A DNA stretch of 64,000 nucleotides, taken from NCBI GenBank assembly GCA_012934845.2, contig WNNJ02001160.1, forward strand, positions 1 through 64,000, written 5' to 3'. The translations under genes and the position numbers were made by a program. The notes under the pieces are model-generated. The model worked only from the letters and a program-made list of their open reading frames with translations, had not been told where the DNA came from and ran no database searches. This DNA is from Pomphorhynchus laevis (lineage: Eukaryota > Acanthocephala > Palaeacanthocephala > Echinorhynchida > Pomphorhynchidae). Positions 1 through 9,599 of this stretch are shown here, piece by piece; the stretch's first letter is position 1, and each line of letters begins with the position of its first letter.

Positions 1-1640
1 AAAGGCTGGGGCTTGGCTTAGCGGCGTGCCAAATTCGGAATCTGGAACGGAACTAACTCCACCACTGTTCTGCATCCTATACGAATGTGGCTTGGAATTC
101 CCTTGTACGAAAATGATGATCGATGCGGCCGCTTACGATGAAGAAAACAGGGTGATCAAGCGGTTTGCGAACAATATGAACCGTACAATTAGAATGGAAT
201 ACTCTATGACGGTCACACGATTATATCAGCGCATCTCGATCACGCTAATGTAGGGTAACGCAAACGCCATGCTAGCTTCACTCGATCGGCTTCCGATATT
301 GGCATTTGACCACATCCAACAGGAAACATGTGAACCTGAGGATTGCCTATTCGAGCCGGACGCTAGTTTCAACAAGAACGTGTCAGTAGAATCTACATAC
401 CGATGATGTGATGCACCTATTACACGATATTCCAAATTCGCAAATAACGATTCAGATGCTGTTCAAGGCCTGTTACCCGTTTACGACAAATTTTAATCCA
501 AATCTTTAAATGGCGGAGAGACGCCATATTCAGTTATATCCCTTGAACCACGTAGATTGTCGATAAATTATAATACAATGAAATCATCTCAGAACAGTTT
601 AAATAATGTCGATCAGTCAATACGATCATTATTTGTATTGCATACAGCCTAAACTCGTTTACTTAAAATGAAACGAGAACGATTTCACATTGGCATCGAC
701 GATCAAGCATCAAATACTGGACCCTTAAACACGTGCGTTGATTGGTTGTCAACAGGAATAACTCGGAGGACATCACTAATTAGGAAATTAACCGAAAACA
801 ATGATTAAAGGAAGCTAACGCTAGCTCAACAAATTGGATAACGGCTACTCAGCAACATCCATTAGAAAGTATTGATAAATGAGGAGGCAAGGGTGCTACG
901 CCACCCGGCAAACGCCGCGGGAAACCACATTGAAGACGTTCAATAGCTATACCTACAACGATTTTGCAGCAATTGACAAGCTGATACCATTGAGACGGAT
1001 CAATGATAATCGGTCTAAACAAATCATTTTGCTTGTTAGAACTAGTAAGACCGATATTCAACAACATTTATCAGATACGGAACAGAATAAGCCAGAAAAA
1101 GCCAAGCGTCTGTTGACTCAAACCCGATTACGGAAAATCAACCAATCGTTAACTTTTCATCATGTTGACGGGAAAGCCCATATTGTTTTAGATTCGTTTC
1201 ATCGATATTCAGGATTTGCAGAGTAAGCTCGGCTTCGTTGACATATACTGTCAGCAATTGCACGAGCAGTGATCAAGTAAACAAACAGGGCGCTGTCGTA
1301 TACGTGATGCAAAGAAATCCCAAACACTGAATTGCGCAACTAGCAGTAAACAAACCGTCGGCAAATTCGCGGACTGCTATTCAGTAGAATTAGCGATGCA
1401 GCATATTATGCTATCTATTATTGACGGCAGCAATGCCGATGATATGCTTCCTTTAAGGAGCGCTCTAGTGAAGAACTGCGGTGCTGGTGACGAATATTGC
1501 ACCAAACAGGACGGACGAAAGATACGTCCCCAAAAATCAGAAGCGTTTGCTGACGACGTTATGTGGGCGAGCCAATTATCGTTGCCCGGATGAAGGTAAG
1601 CGCCACGCTATACTTACAGCCGCGACGGTGATGATCGTTA
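1..1640. other. GC-richer, coding-like remnant of unknown identity
   Basis: Base composition is visibly more balanced than in the following AT-rich DNA, and several stretches read like ordinary protein on the plus strand: about 26-253, 879-1226 and 1396-1593. The first has a run of mixed polar and hydrophobic residues with two cysteines; the second is basic. I recognise no domain. It could be a decayed host gene, retrocopy or element, and it is not intact as one gene. The edge at about 1640, where AT-rich DNA begins, is sharp. No function is proposed. Confidence 0.3.
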
Positions 1641-1975
1641 AAGAGATGAAGAATTTACTTGATATATTTAGTTATTTAGTTAGATTGTTAATTTGTTTCT
1701 TGTAATGATCAAATTACAAAATTATACAATATTAAATTTATTAAGAAAACATACAACTAGAATTATACCCTTTTTAATTGTTCAAATGTTTATTAATTGT
1801 TTATTTCAAAAAACAACAAGTACATTTATTGTGCTTCAATTAATTGAGGAAAATAATATCGAGATAGCCATTGAGTGAAAAGTTACTGACATATTATAAT
1901 TTCCATAACGAATTGACCAGAGGAATTGTTGGCCGACTTTTAGCCAAAGATATTTCTACTGATGAAATTTAAGCA

Positions 1976-2320
1976 ATTCATAAATTATAAATGATAAATC
2001 ATAATATTAAGAATAAACATATAATAAATAAGAATAGTAAATCATATTACAGCCCTCTTTAGTTTTCTTAACCCTTCCTTTCAGTTTTATTTACCCTATT
2101 GAATAAAAATAAAATTTGACTTCCATTGAATAATAATTCATAAATTATAAATATATGATAAATCATAATATTAAGAATAAACATATAATAAATAAGAATA
2201 GTAAATCATATTACAGCCCTCTTTAGTTTTCTTAACCCTTCCTTTCAGTTTTATTTACCCTATTGAATAAAAATAAAATTTGACTCCATTGAATAATAAT
2301 TCATAAATTATAAATATATG
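1976..2320. repeat. Two tandem units of about 160 bp
   Basis: A unit starting ATTCATAAATTATAAAT and containing the distinctive stretch ACAGCCCTCTTTAG occurs at about 1976-2135 and again, almost unchanged, at 2136-2298; a third unit starts at about 2299 and decays into simple AT sequence by 2470. The near identity suggests a recent local duplication. No coding content. Confidence 0.85.
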
Positions 2321-2896
2321 ATAAATATATATTAATTATATATTGTTATATAATAATTATATAATTTAATAATATATGATACATGTACGATATATGATTT
2401 AATTATAAATTATTTATTCTTAATATATATTTATTAAGAATAAATATATAATAATAAATATAAATATTAAATCATATTATTAAGAATAAGCTGAAACTTC
2501 TATATGGAAAGTTTAACGATTTGTATAAATTTGAAAAATATTCTATTGAAATTAATATTAATATTTAATCGTGCGATGTGAAGTTATCTAGATAAGTTTA
2601 TCTGAAGAGTTGGAATTTGTTGAATTTCTATAAATTTGACAATTTTTTATCTTAATTATTAAATTTATATAAATTCGACAAGTTTGTATCTTTTAAATTT
2701 GATCTGCTTTTTTAATTATTTTTGGTGAACAATATACTTTTTGTTATTAATAATTTACAACGATACATTATTTAACCAAATAATGAATTTAAAATTCATT
2801 ATTTAATTATCATTTAGCATTCATGTATGGAAGGCAGCCATATGATTTTTATTTAAGAATTGCTTAACCAAAGTAATAAACAATCGCGCAGAATTT

Positions 2897-2927
2897 ACTT
2901 GACGTTTCGGGATTAGCTATCTTTAAA
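2897..2927 (-). ncRNA. Minimal Penelope-type hammerhead-like motif, decayed
   Basis: On the minus strand the sequence has a degenerate CUGAnGA-like start, a short stem region and CCGAAACGTCAAG. The order CUGAnGA, short stem II, CGAAAC directly followed by GUC is the minimal hammerhead layout known from Penelope-like elements. The first box is substituted, so this copy should be inactive. Similar motifs lie at 18567 and 50259. Confidence 0.35.
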
Positions 2928-2956
2928 ATTAAAAATATATAGATAGTTAGACAATT

Positions 2957-3195
2957 TCGAGTGAATTACGTTACCAATCATTTAAACCAGATTCGAAATG
3001 GCTCATCAATGCCAGGTCCCTCCTACTAATGGATGCATAGGAGGACTGATTATCATTCTCTGCATCCAGTAGTGGAAGGATATGGCACTGATGAGTCGTT
3101 GTAATGACAAAAACAGTACTTGGTACTGTTATCGTTGCTATTCCGCCTTTGGCTTAAATGATTGGTAACGTAATTCATGCAGAATTGTCAAACTC
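2957..3195. repeat. Inverted pair of hammerhead-bearing repeats
   Basis: A minus-oriented partial copy (about 2957-3040) and a plus-oriented copy (about 3040-3195) of one repeat family meet tail to tail. The arms GAATTACGTTACCAATCATTT (last base omitted: 2961-2980) and the reverse complement near 3158-3177 mark the two ends. The left copy has lost most of the ribozyme-like middle; the right one keeps it. Further copies lie at 3230-3500, 4785-5010 and 9053-9600. Confidence 0.65.
3074..3144 (+). ncRNA. Type I hammerhead ribozyme-like motif, copy 1
   Basis: In order: stem I left arm GGAAGGATATGGCA, the exact conserved box CTGATGA (3088-3094), stem II GTC...GAC, an altered GAAA box (a run of A), then a perfect stem III AACAGTAC-TTG-GTACTGTT, a UAUC region and a right stem I arm ending in ATTCC. 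CUGAUGA and stem III are intact but the GAAA box is not, so activity is unlikely. The layout is that of natural type I hammerheads. Confidence 0.5.
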
Positions 3196-3229
3196 TATTT
3201 AGAAAATACATAAAAGAAGTTAGCGGCTA

Positions 3230-3500
3230 TAAATGACACCTGCGCTGTCATCTGACAGTGCTTTTGCGAATGATCCTATTTGGTGCATCAGTAGTGCTGT
3301 TTTATCACTCCACGAGGTAACCAGAATTGTTTCAGTACCTCATATACATGACTCGTCTCTGTGCCAGTCCTCCTCTGCATCCAGTAGTGGAAGGGACCTG
3401 ATACTGGTGAGTCATTATAATGACGAAACTGTACTTTGTACTTTTATCGTTGTTATTCCTCGTCTGGCTTAAATGATTGATAATGTAATTCACTAGGAAT
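3230..3500 (+). repeat. Hammerhead-bearing repeat, plus copy
   Basis: This repeats the architecture of the 3040-3195 copy: CTGCATCCAGTAGTGG, the ribozyme-like core, then GGCTTAAATGATTGATAATG and a GAATTCAC-like end. It is a second plus-strand copy about 310 bp after the first. Confidence 0.65.
3387..3459 (+). ncRNA. Type I hammerhead ribozyme-like motif, copy 2
   Basis: CTGGTGA (3404-3410) differs from the consensus CUGAUGA by one base (A6 to G). Stem II GTCATTATAATGAC (3411-3424) is perfectly self-complementary, GAAA (3425-3428) is exact, and a short GTAC/GTAC helix and a TTATC cleavage-like region follow. Stem I arms GGAAGGGAC and TTATTCC flank the core. The A6 change should abolish cleavage. 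Confidence 0.5.
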
Positions 3501-3547
3501 GGTCTCACTCTCTTGATAAAATACATATATATTGTATATTTTATTGT

Positions 3548-3965
3548 ATGTGTCTAATTAAAATTCAAGAATCCAATAATCTAACTGAGCCTACGTATTT
3601 TATATTGAAAATTAAAAATAATGCAAAATAAAAGTTAAATAGTTAATAAATAATAAAAAATTAACAATAAAAAATTAATTAATAAAAAATTAATTAATTT
3701 AATAAATTAATAATTAATAATTAATAAAAAATTAAAAAATTATATAAGTTATATCACGATGAATTACAAATTGAAATGAAAAATAAAAATCAATTTTTAT
3801 GAATTGACTAATATATAACAAACTATGGATCAGATAAAGATTAGAGGTTATCAGGAGGAACTGTTATGTTATCAGGTTTCGACCCCTGTTCCTCTACCCA
3901 ACTTAGCAGCGGGGCCAAATACGTGCTAATTATGTATTTCTTCTGATAAAACTATCTAGCATCTT
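3548..3965 (+). repeat. Repeat family Z, copy 1 (possible Penelope terminal repeat)
   Basis: Starts near CTAACTGAGCCTACGTATTT, continues AT-rich, and ends in a conserved core: CATCAGGAGGAACTG, CAGGTTTCGACCCCTG, TTCCTCTACCCAAC, TAGCAGCGGGGCCAAATA. A second copy in the same orientation lies at 4383-4745, on the other side of a Penelope-like fragment; another 3' half is at 63172-63372. Weaker relatives are near 31375 and 32574. On the opposite strand the core reads GGTCGAAACC...CTGATGA, which recalls hammerhead boxes. Confidence 0.75.
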
Positions 3966-3983
3966 ATTCTAATACAAAGTATA

Positions 3984-4325
3984 TTATTTATTATCAATCC
4001 CTAAAAGTTTGCCACCTATGGGTTTAAATTTATTCTTTATATTATTGTGTTGATTTATATATTTTACTATTTTCTGCTTGATGTTATTTTTATAGTAACC
4101 TAGTTTAAAATATGTATCTATTAAATTATTTAAATGATTTTGAAGAAAGCCAATATCATTACATATTGTTGCAATTCTTAAAATTTCATTATTTAATGTA
4201 TTATATTTTATATTATATGGTATGCATGAATGCTCATGCAAAAATATGTTTCTTGTAAATTTAAATATGTCATCTTTACGATATAAATTAATATTAGTTT
4301 TAGTTAATGTTAATTTAATGTTCAT
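3984..4325 (-). mobile_element. Penelope-like element fragment (RT-to-endonuclease linker)
   Basis: A 113-residue minus-strand reading frame contains NEILRIATICNDIGFLQ and DTYFKLGYYKNNIK, which match the segment between the reverse transcriptase and GIY-YIG parts of Penelope-like proteins (known pattern: E-LR-RIC......F...L...F--RGY). Both ends are missing. Direct copies of repeat Z flank it on each side, so the whole of 3548-4745 may be one internally deleted element. Confidence 0.55.
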
Positions 4326-4382
4326 ATCTAGATATACACCTTCTTTATCATTAATATTGGTTTTATTAAGAATAAAGCTTTG

Positions 4383-4745
4383 TTGGTAAGCTAACTGAGT
4401 TTCCGTATTTTATATTGCAAATTAAAAATAATGCAAAATAAAAGTTAAATAGTTAAATAATAAAAAATTAATTAATAATAAATAATTGTTATAAGATTTC
4501 ATATAATTTATATTAAGATGATTTATAAACCGAAATTAAAAATAAAAATCAATTTTTATGAATTGACTAATAAATAACAGACGATGTATAAGAATAAGGA
4601 TAAGATGTCATCAGGAGGAATTGTTATGCTATCAGCTTTCTGCCCCTGTTCCTCTACCCAATATAGCAGCATGGCCAAATACATGCTAATAATTTATTTA
4701 TTAAAATAAGAACTTAATAAAATACCTAATAAATAAGCCAGAAAA
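4383..4745 (+). repeat. Repeat family Z, copy 2
   Basis: Same order as copy 1: GCTAACTGAGTTTCCGTATT at the left, ATGAATTGACTAATAAATAA in the middle, then CATCAGGAGGAATTG and TTCCTCTACCCAATATAGCA. Orientation is the same as copy 1. Confidence 0.75.
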
Positions 4746-4784
4746 ATGTCAGCTGCTAAATATCGATTTCAAGAAAGAGTATGA

Positions 4785-5010
4785 GACCATTCCGCGTGAA
4801 TTATTTACGCAATCATTTTAAGCCAGACGCGAAATACCGACGTTAACAGTAGCAAGTACCGTTTCGTCATCACATTATTGCCCGATCCCTCCCACGTCTG
4901 GATATAGAGGAGGACTGGCAGTAGTCACATGAGTCGTGTATTAAGCACCAGAAAAACTTTTGGTAACTTCAAATTGAGTTCTAAATCAGCACTGCTTCTT
5001 CACCAAATAG
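4785..5010 (-). repeat. Hammerhead-bearing repeat, minus copy
   Basis: GCGTGAATTATTTACGCAAT and CATTTTAAGCCAGACGCG are the element end on this strand. The core (4830-4890, minus) keeps GATGACGAAACGG, and its stem III ACGGTA-CTTGC-TACTGT pairs with one G-U wobble although its sequence differs from the other copies. The CUGAUGA box is lost. Confidence 0.6.
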
Positions 5011-5109
5011 AATCATTATTAAAATAATTATCAACTACGGCTATTCATTCATCGTAGAAAGAATCATTCATCGTAGAAAGAATATTTACGATTCCACGTT
5101 GAACAAATT

Positions 5110-5995
5110 CTATGGACGCTCTGATTTGAATGCGGACGCTCTGAATTATTGGTGTTGAATTACGTCGCGTTCCGCTGTTTAATTAAACGACGGAAAGCGA
5201 CGATCAGGTGTAGGGATACTTACAAGTCCCAGGTTGTCCTTAGTGGTAAAGTGATTAAACCCGTTGAACGAATGAATAGCGTCTCTGAGACTTTTAGTCA
5301 AAGCGGGAAAGGGGATAACTGTTGTGTGTATGCTCCCAACATTATCTCGGAATACGCAGCCTTCTTGAAAGATCTTCATGCTCTGCTTGATAGTATTCCT
5401 TTTAGAGATTCCCTCGTTCTATTGGGTGGCTTCAATGATCATGTCGGTAGCGACATAAGCACTTGGAAGGGCGTGTTGGGGAGGAACGGAATCTCTGATC
5501 CTAATGCGAGTGGTGTTGAATTATTGCACTTTTGTTCGCGTAACAATTTGTGCATAACCAACACCATGTTTGAACATAAGGAGATCCATATATGCACACG
5601 GCATCAGGATTCTCTCAGTCAAAGATCAATAATCGATTTTGTAATCGTTTCATCTGATCTGCGACGTTGTGTTTTGCACAACGTCGCAGATCAGATGATG
5701 TTCTGGACACTCATATGAAGAGAGAAGATGAGCTGTCAACCGATCACTACCTTGTAATTAGTAAACTTCGATGGTAGGATCGGATGCTAGACAAGCCTTG
5801 TAAACTCAAACGATGTGCGACGGCGTGCTCGGAGCGTCTAGCAGATGTTTCTGTCAATGAACGTTTTTTTGACTACATCCGGGAGGACTTCTCTCGTTTG
5901 CCAGAAGAGGTGATAAACATTGATCAGGAATGTAATATGTTTAGATTCTCGCATGCCAACGCAACTGTGAAAAGTTGTGCCTCAAGGCCTTAGAT
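5110..5995 (+). mobile_element. LINE family A, endonuclease part (copy 1)
   Basis: The readable frame 5149-5718 (189 aa) has the layout of an APE-type LINE endonuclease: VYAPN (about residue 60), a D-LVLLGGFNDHVG motif corresponding to the family's LGDFNAHVG, a glycine-rich GVLGRNGISDPNASG, ITNTMFEHKE, and IIDFVIVSSDLR. The order is that of APE-endonuclease LINEs of the RTE/I-Nimb kind; I cannot separate these by eye. GDFN reads GGFN. A homologous copy spans 22030-24960. The frame is disrupted after 5660 by an inverted duplication. No ORF1 or RT part is present here. Confidence 0.8.
5651..5697. repeat. Perfect 21-bp inverted duplication, 5-nt spacer
   Basis: Arm CATCTGATCTGCGACGTTGT(G) at 5651-5671, spacer TTTTG, and its exact reverse complement at 5677-5697. 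The homologous LINE copy near 22580-22620 has only the left arm, so the right arm was inserted here as a templated foldback. Confidence 0.95.
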
Positions 5996-5999
5996 GCTT

Positions 6000-7800
6000 G
6001 TCGCGGAGGAAATACTCGAACTGCACGCTTGTAGTCACGCAGTCTCGTCTGGCTGAATGGAGGTGATCTTTCCAAAACACTTCTTCACAATGAGGTCAAA
6101 TGAGCGAAGAAATTCTTTAACATATTTAGGATCAACGGAGCGCATCAGATGATTGACCCTCGGGGAAGAAGCACACTCACGAAGCAGAGTATAGGCGACT
6201 TGTGAGTCTGGCAAGTCCCCGAGAGACTCAATATCCCTGCGCAAACTGGGAAGAATTGTGTTGTTCAGGAAGTTAGAACAGTAAACTCGAGATACGATAA
6301 GAGAGCCTAGAATTGAGAAGTTGCTCGACGTATTGGCGAGGGTAATTAAAGGACAGATCCGCCTTACCAATGCGATTCGACTAGCCTTTCTTATTAATTC
6401 TGTCTTCTAATTCATCTCCAAACCAATGGTAGGGAAGTTTGATGAAAGGTACACTAAAGTCTTCTCAGGCGAACCAGCTACAATACCATCGTCAAGGTAC
6501 CACTTGTTGAATCCATTCTATTAATGTTGGAGACAGACGCGATGATCGGATGCAACGCCAGACAATAAAAATGGGGCAAGAGGGTCACTCTTTTGCACCC
6601 CTCTCAAGGTCAATAAGGGTTCCACATTCCCGAATCAAAGTTCTGAGTTACTGCATAGCACCAATTTACCAAACTGCTCATAACTGGAAAATCTGTTTTG
6701 GCTACATTAACAAATGCTCTACGATCCACAGAGTTAAATGCGTTTGTGATTTTCAATTTTTATCTAAACGCAATTGTCGTCGGTGAGATGGATATGGTGA
6801 AGGCGACAAGCCCTATGAATGATCTGCTTCATGCCATTGGGCGTAGCGACCCCGAGTTGATGGGGTTGTAGAGACTTTGCAAAGAATGGCCGAAGTTTAA
6901 AGCAAATGCATTAAGCGCACAACCGGCCAAGTGTCTGTCGATTGCAATCGGGCGGATTCCTCCGTTAGGTTTTCTTAAAACCAAGAGATTGCCGCTGGCG
7001 ACGAAGCGAGAAAGTTTGCTCAGCAAAATACCAGCGATCATGTTATTTACAAGTAACGTGAGGCGGTGAAAAAGCACCCCGTGATCGACCGACAACATAT
7101 CGCGGAGATGCTCAGCTCGCAGGCCAAGACAGCCGGGAAAGGATACATGTGGAAAAGACGACACTTCAGCCTTGACGATGTCCGAATCGACCGGCAAAGG
7201 AGTGGTAAAACCTAGAGTAGGAGAAGTGGAAAGTTCATAGTCCTCAGGTGCAACTTGGTCAGTTCTTCGCGCATCCGAAGAGAATAGTCGCATACACTGC
7301 TTGACACGAGCGGGCGCATTGCCTTTCTGTAATTACCGCTTCTGGTAATAGTTTCAGCAAAATTATTGGTCGTAGACTTTAAACTGGATCTCTTTCTAGT
7401 ATGATGAGTGCTTGAGTCCGGAAAGCATTCGCGTTGCTTTCCGCTCTCAAACAAATCTAAAAGGTTTTCAATATTTGCGCAGAAATTGAAGACGACTTGA
7501 CCACGTGATTGCATGGATTGAAAGCAAAGCTTTGGGAAGCTTAATTACCGCTCGTAGTCCCGATACGAATTCGAGCTAATAGCCTGGAACAAAATTGACG
7601 CGAAAACATTGGCTGAACTACTGCACATGTTCCATAGAATGCGCCTGAGCGTGTTGGCAGGTGAAATCCAAACGCATGTCAACAGGTCGAATGGACGGGC
7701 ATTCGAATCCGCGATTCGACTAGACGATAATACCCTATCTGAAAATTCAGAGAGATACAGCTGAGTTAACGGGTGTGCCCATACCCGCACGAATAGAGAG
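6000..7800 (-). mobile_element. LINE family E, RT region, broken
   Basis: Read on the minus strand from 7515 down: GNYRKAMRPLVSS (about 7330), then SFPHVSFPGCLGLRAEHLRD (RT entry), LVLRKPNGGIRPIAIDRHLA (the GGIRPIA box), a palm region with CLALHPIIASVSN (about 6590), and finally DLPDSQVAYTLLRECASS with NHLMRSVDP (about 6130-6230). This order (GGIRPIA, ALHPII, then LLR-C....LLR) belongs to a LINE lineage whose C-terminus elsewhere carries a restriction-like endonuclease; I infer it and cannot confirm R2-, Hero- or NeSL-type membership. Several frame changes and stops separate the pieces. The 5' portion at 7545-7790 is not recognisable. Confidence 0.65.
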
Positions 7801-8780
7801 ACTTGAGCTATGGTCGGTGCTGGAAAGATGCTGCCGCGAAGACCACTGCGGACGACCTGATTACGGCAACGCTTAGCTATCGCCTCTGCCTACGAATACA
7901 ACCTGAGCTATTTATTCGAAATAAACTCTTGCGTACAGCACACCTTGCCGAATAAATCTGTATATGGTTGTTTGCGAATAGGGCTTGATTTATTCTCTTA
8001 ATTATAGTACTTTAAATGTTTGTTTGTCCAATTTACTTTCCAGCTATTTTTCAGCTACTGTATCGCATAACATTTTTCAGAAAATGTACGTTTTTAGAAA
8101 AATTACATTTTTGAGCTACTGTATCGCTTTGATCTGCCAAGCAGAGCGAGGCGGGGATTGTACGTGTAGTTCCCAGAATAATCAGTTATAAAACATCAGA
8201 ATTTAAGATAAATCCAAAGTTCTACCAGTTGTTATGCCGATTTTTCGTTTAATTTTTATTAGTTAAATCCAAAGTTACTTTGAGATTGTATAAAACTTGG
8301 TACATCATAGCTAATTGAGGGATATCGTAGTCACTTTTTGATAGCCTTATTTTTCAAAGTATGTTACCGTTTTTGTCCTCTGAGCCCAGAGGCAAATCAT
8401 CATCGGACGTTTCTTATATCAGACACTTACTGTAAGTAGTTTATTAATCAGCCAAGAAAGTTCAAACTAGTACTGTTATTTTATTGTTGAATTAATAAAT
8501 GCAAAAATAATATCTTTAAATACGGATCATTTTTTATGTAATCTTTGTAATAAAGGTTAATTTGTTTTAAATAAATTTATTAAATTATATTAAATTATAT
8601 CAAATTATGTTTTAAAACGAATTATAAGATTGAATATATGTTTTATTTGTTTATTTTATTTTAAACGCTTTGTATGACATAATATTTAAGCTAGAATCTT
8701 TATATATTCATAATCTGTAGAACAATTGTGAATATTTTTTTCCGATTGTGGCACGATATTATCATCACAGGTATTGATCT
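7800..8780. other. No gene recognised
   Basis: 7800-7970 remains GC-richer and is probably the 5' part of the LINE E copy. 7980-8780 is AT-rich. The only notable item is GTAAGTAGTTTATTAATCAG at about 8431-8450, which resembles a 5'-end motif of family C LINEs seen at 43024, 43527 and 59099. Confidence 0.4.
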
Positions 8781-8785
8781 TATTT

Positions 8786-8972
8786 TGGATACAGCAGGAC
8801 GCTACTAATCAGTCTGGGTGGGTCTCATCAGCTGCTGACCCAGACCTACATTTCACGTTTCGACCCTTATTATCTGCTTTCTCCGTTGACTGATGCTTAT
8901 CGGATTTGAACTCAGGACGTCTTTATCGTGATTCAACGCAACATCCACTAAGCTGGCTGCTCCAGTTGTGTA
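8786..8972 (-). mobile_element. tRNA-headed SINE
   Basis: On the minus strand there is an RNA polymerase III box A, CAGCTTAGTGG (8955-8945, one mismatch to TRGCNNAGTGG), about 31 nt, then box B GAGTTCAAATCC (8913-8902). After this tRNA-like head comes a body with GGGTCGAAACGTGAAATG, then GTCTGGG...CTGATGAG...CCCAGAC, which forms a 7-bp stem. The same body occurs without a visible tRNA head at 48425, 48825 and 49475. Confidence 0.75.
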
Positions 8973-8984
8973 GATATACATTTC

Positions 8985-9050
8985 TGTATATTACTTTACG
9001 TTATATTACTTTACTTTATATTACTTTCGTTATATTACTTTACTTTATAA
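8985..9050. repeat. Short satellite TTATATTACTTTAC
   Basis: About five imperfect copies of a 14-16-bp unit TATATTACTTTACGT/TTTACTTTA between the SINE and the hammerhead-bearing tandem repeat. Confidence 0.8.
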
Positions 9051-9118
9051 TTGTGAATATCTCAAAACGAGATTGATAACAATCCGCGTGAATTTTGCTA
9101 GTCATTTTTAGTCAGATG

Positions 9119-9190
9119 CGGAAGAACGACCAGAAACACTGCTAGATGCTGTTTCGTCATCACTGTGACTCATTAGTGCCAGTTCCTTCC
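9119..9190 (-). ncRNA. Type I hammerhead ribozyme-like motif, copy 4
   Basis: Minus strand: left stem I arm GGAAGGAACTGGCA, CTAATGA (one substitution from CUGAUGA), stem II GTCACAGTGATGAC, exact GAAA (9155-9152), a partly preserved stem III ACAGC...GCAGTGT, a UUC cleavage-like triplet, and the right stem I arm TGGTCGTTCTTCC. GGAAG-GAAC pairs with GTTC-TTCC with one bulge. Architecture is complete; the G5 to A change makes cleavage unlikely. Confidence 0.6.
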
Positions 9191-9446
9191 CACTGTTGGA
9201 TGCAGAGGAGGACTAGCAGACGGCAATCAACGAATCATGTGAGTGATGTACTAGAAAACCTCTAGTAACATCATCGTTGAGTGCTGAACTAGCACCACCA
9301 CTTCACCAAAAAGTATCATTAGCAAAAGCACTTGCAAATTCCAGCGCAAGGTATCTTGTATATTGACTAACTTCTTTTTTGAATATCTCAAAACGCGAGT
9401 GTTACCTAGCCGCGTGAATTTTGTTGGTCATTTTTGACCAGAAGCT

Positions 9447-9512
9447 GAAGAACGACGAAAAACACTGCTAGATTCCATTTCGTCATAACTATGACTCATC
9501 AGTGCGAGTATG
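9447..9512 (-). ncRNA. Type I hammerhead ribozyme-like motif, copy 5
   Basis: This copy has both catalytic boxes exact on the minus strand: CTGATGA (9502-9496), stem II GTCATAGTTATGAC (perfect 5-bp hairpin with 4-nt loop, 9495-9482), and GAAA (9481-9478). Stem III and stem I are eroded compared with copy 4, so it may not fold fully. Confidence 0.6.
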
Positions 9513-9599
9513 ACTCATATGACTATGACTCACCATGAATCATCAGACCATGACTCATCACTGATGGATCATAGAGATGAAACGGTATCTAGCATTGTA

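Noticed and set aside
3860-3960. Possible pol III box B in family Z (GGTTTCGACCCC)
   Set aside because: It has an extra T compared with GGTTCGANTCC and no box A at the right distance.
8840-8890. Functional hammerhead in the SINE body
   Set aside because: CGAAAC and CTGATGAG can form stem II (ACCC/GGGT), but only five nucleotides separate the GTC from CTGATGA, so stem I cannot form.
9505-9560. Cluster of ATGACTCAT as transcription-factor (AP-1-like) sites
   Set aside because: They are degenerate tandem copies of the hammerhead repeat's own GACTCAT segment.
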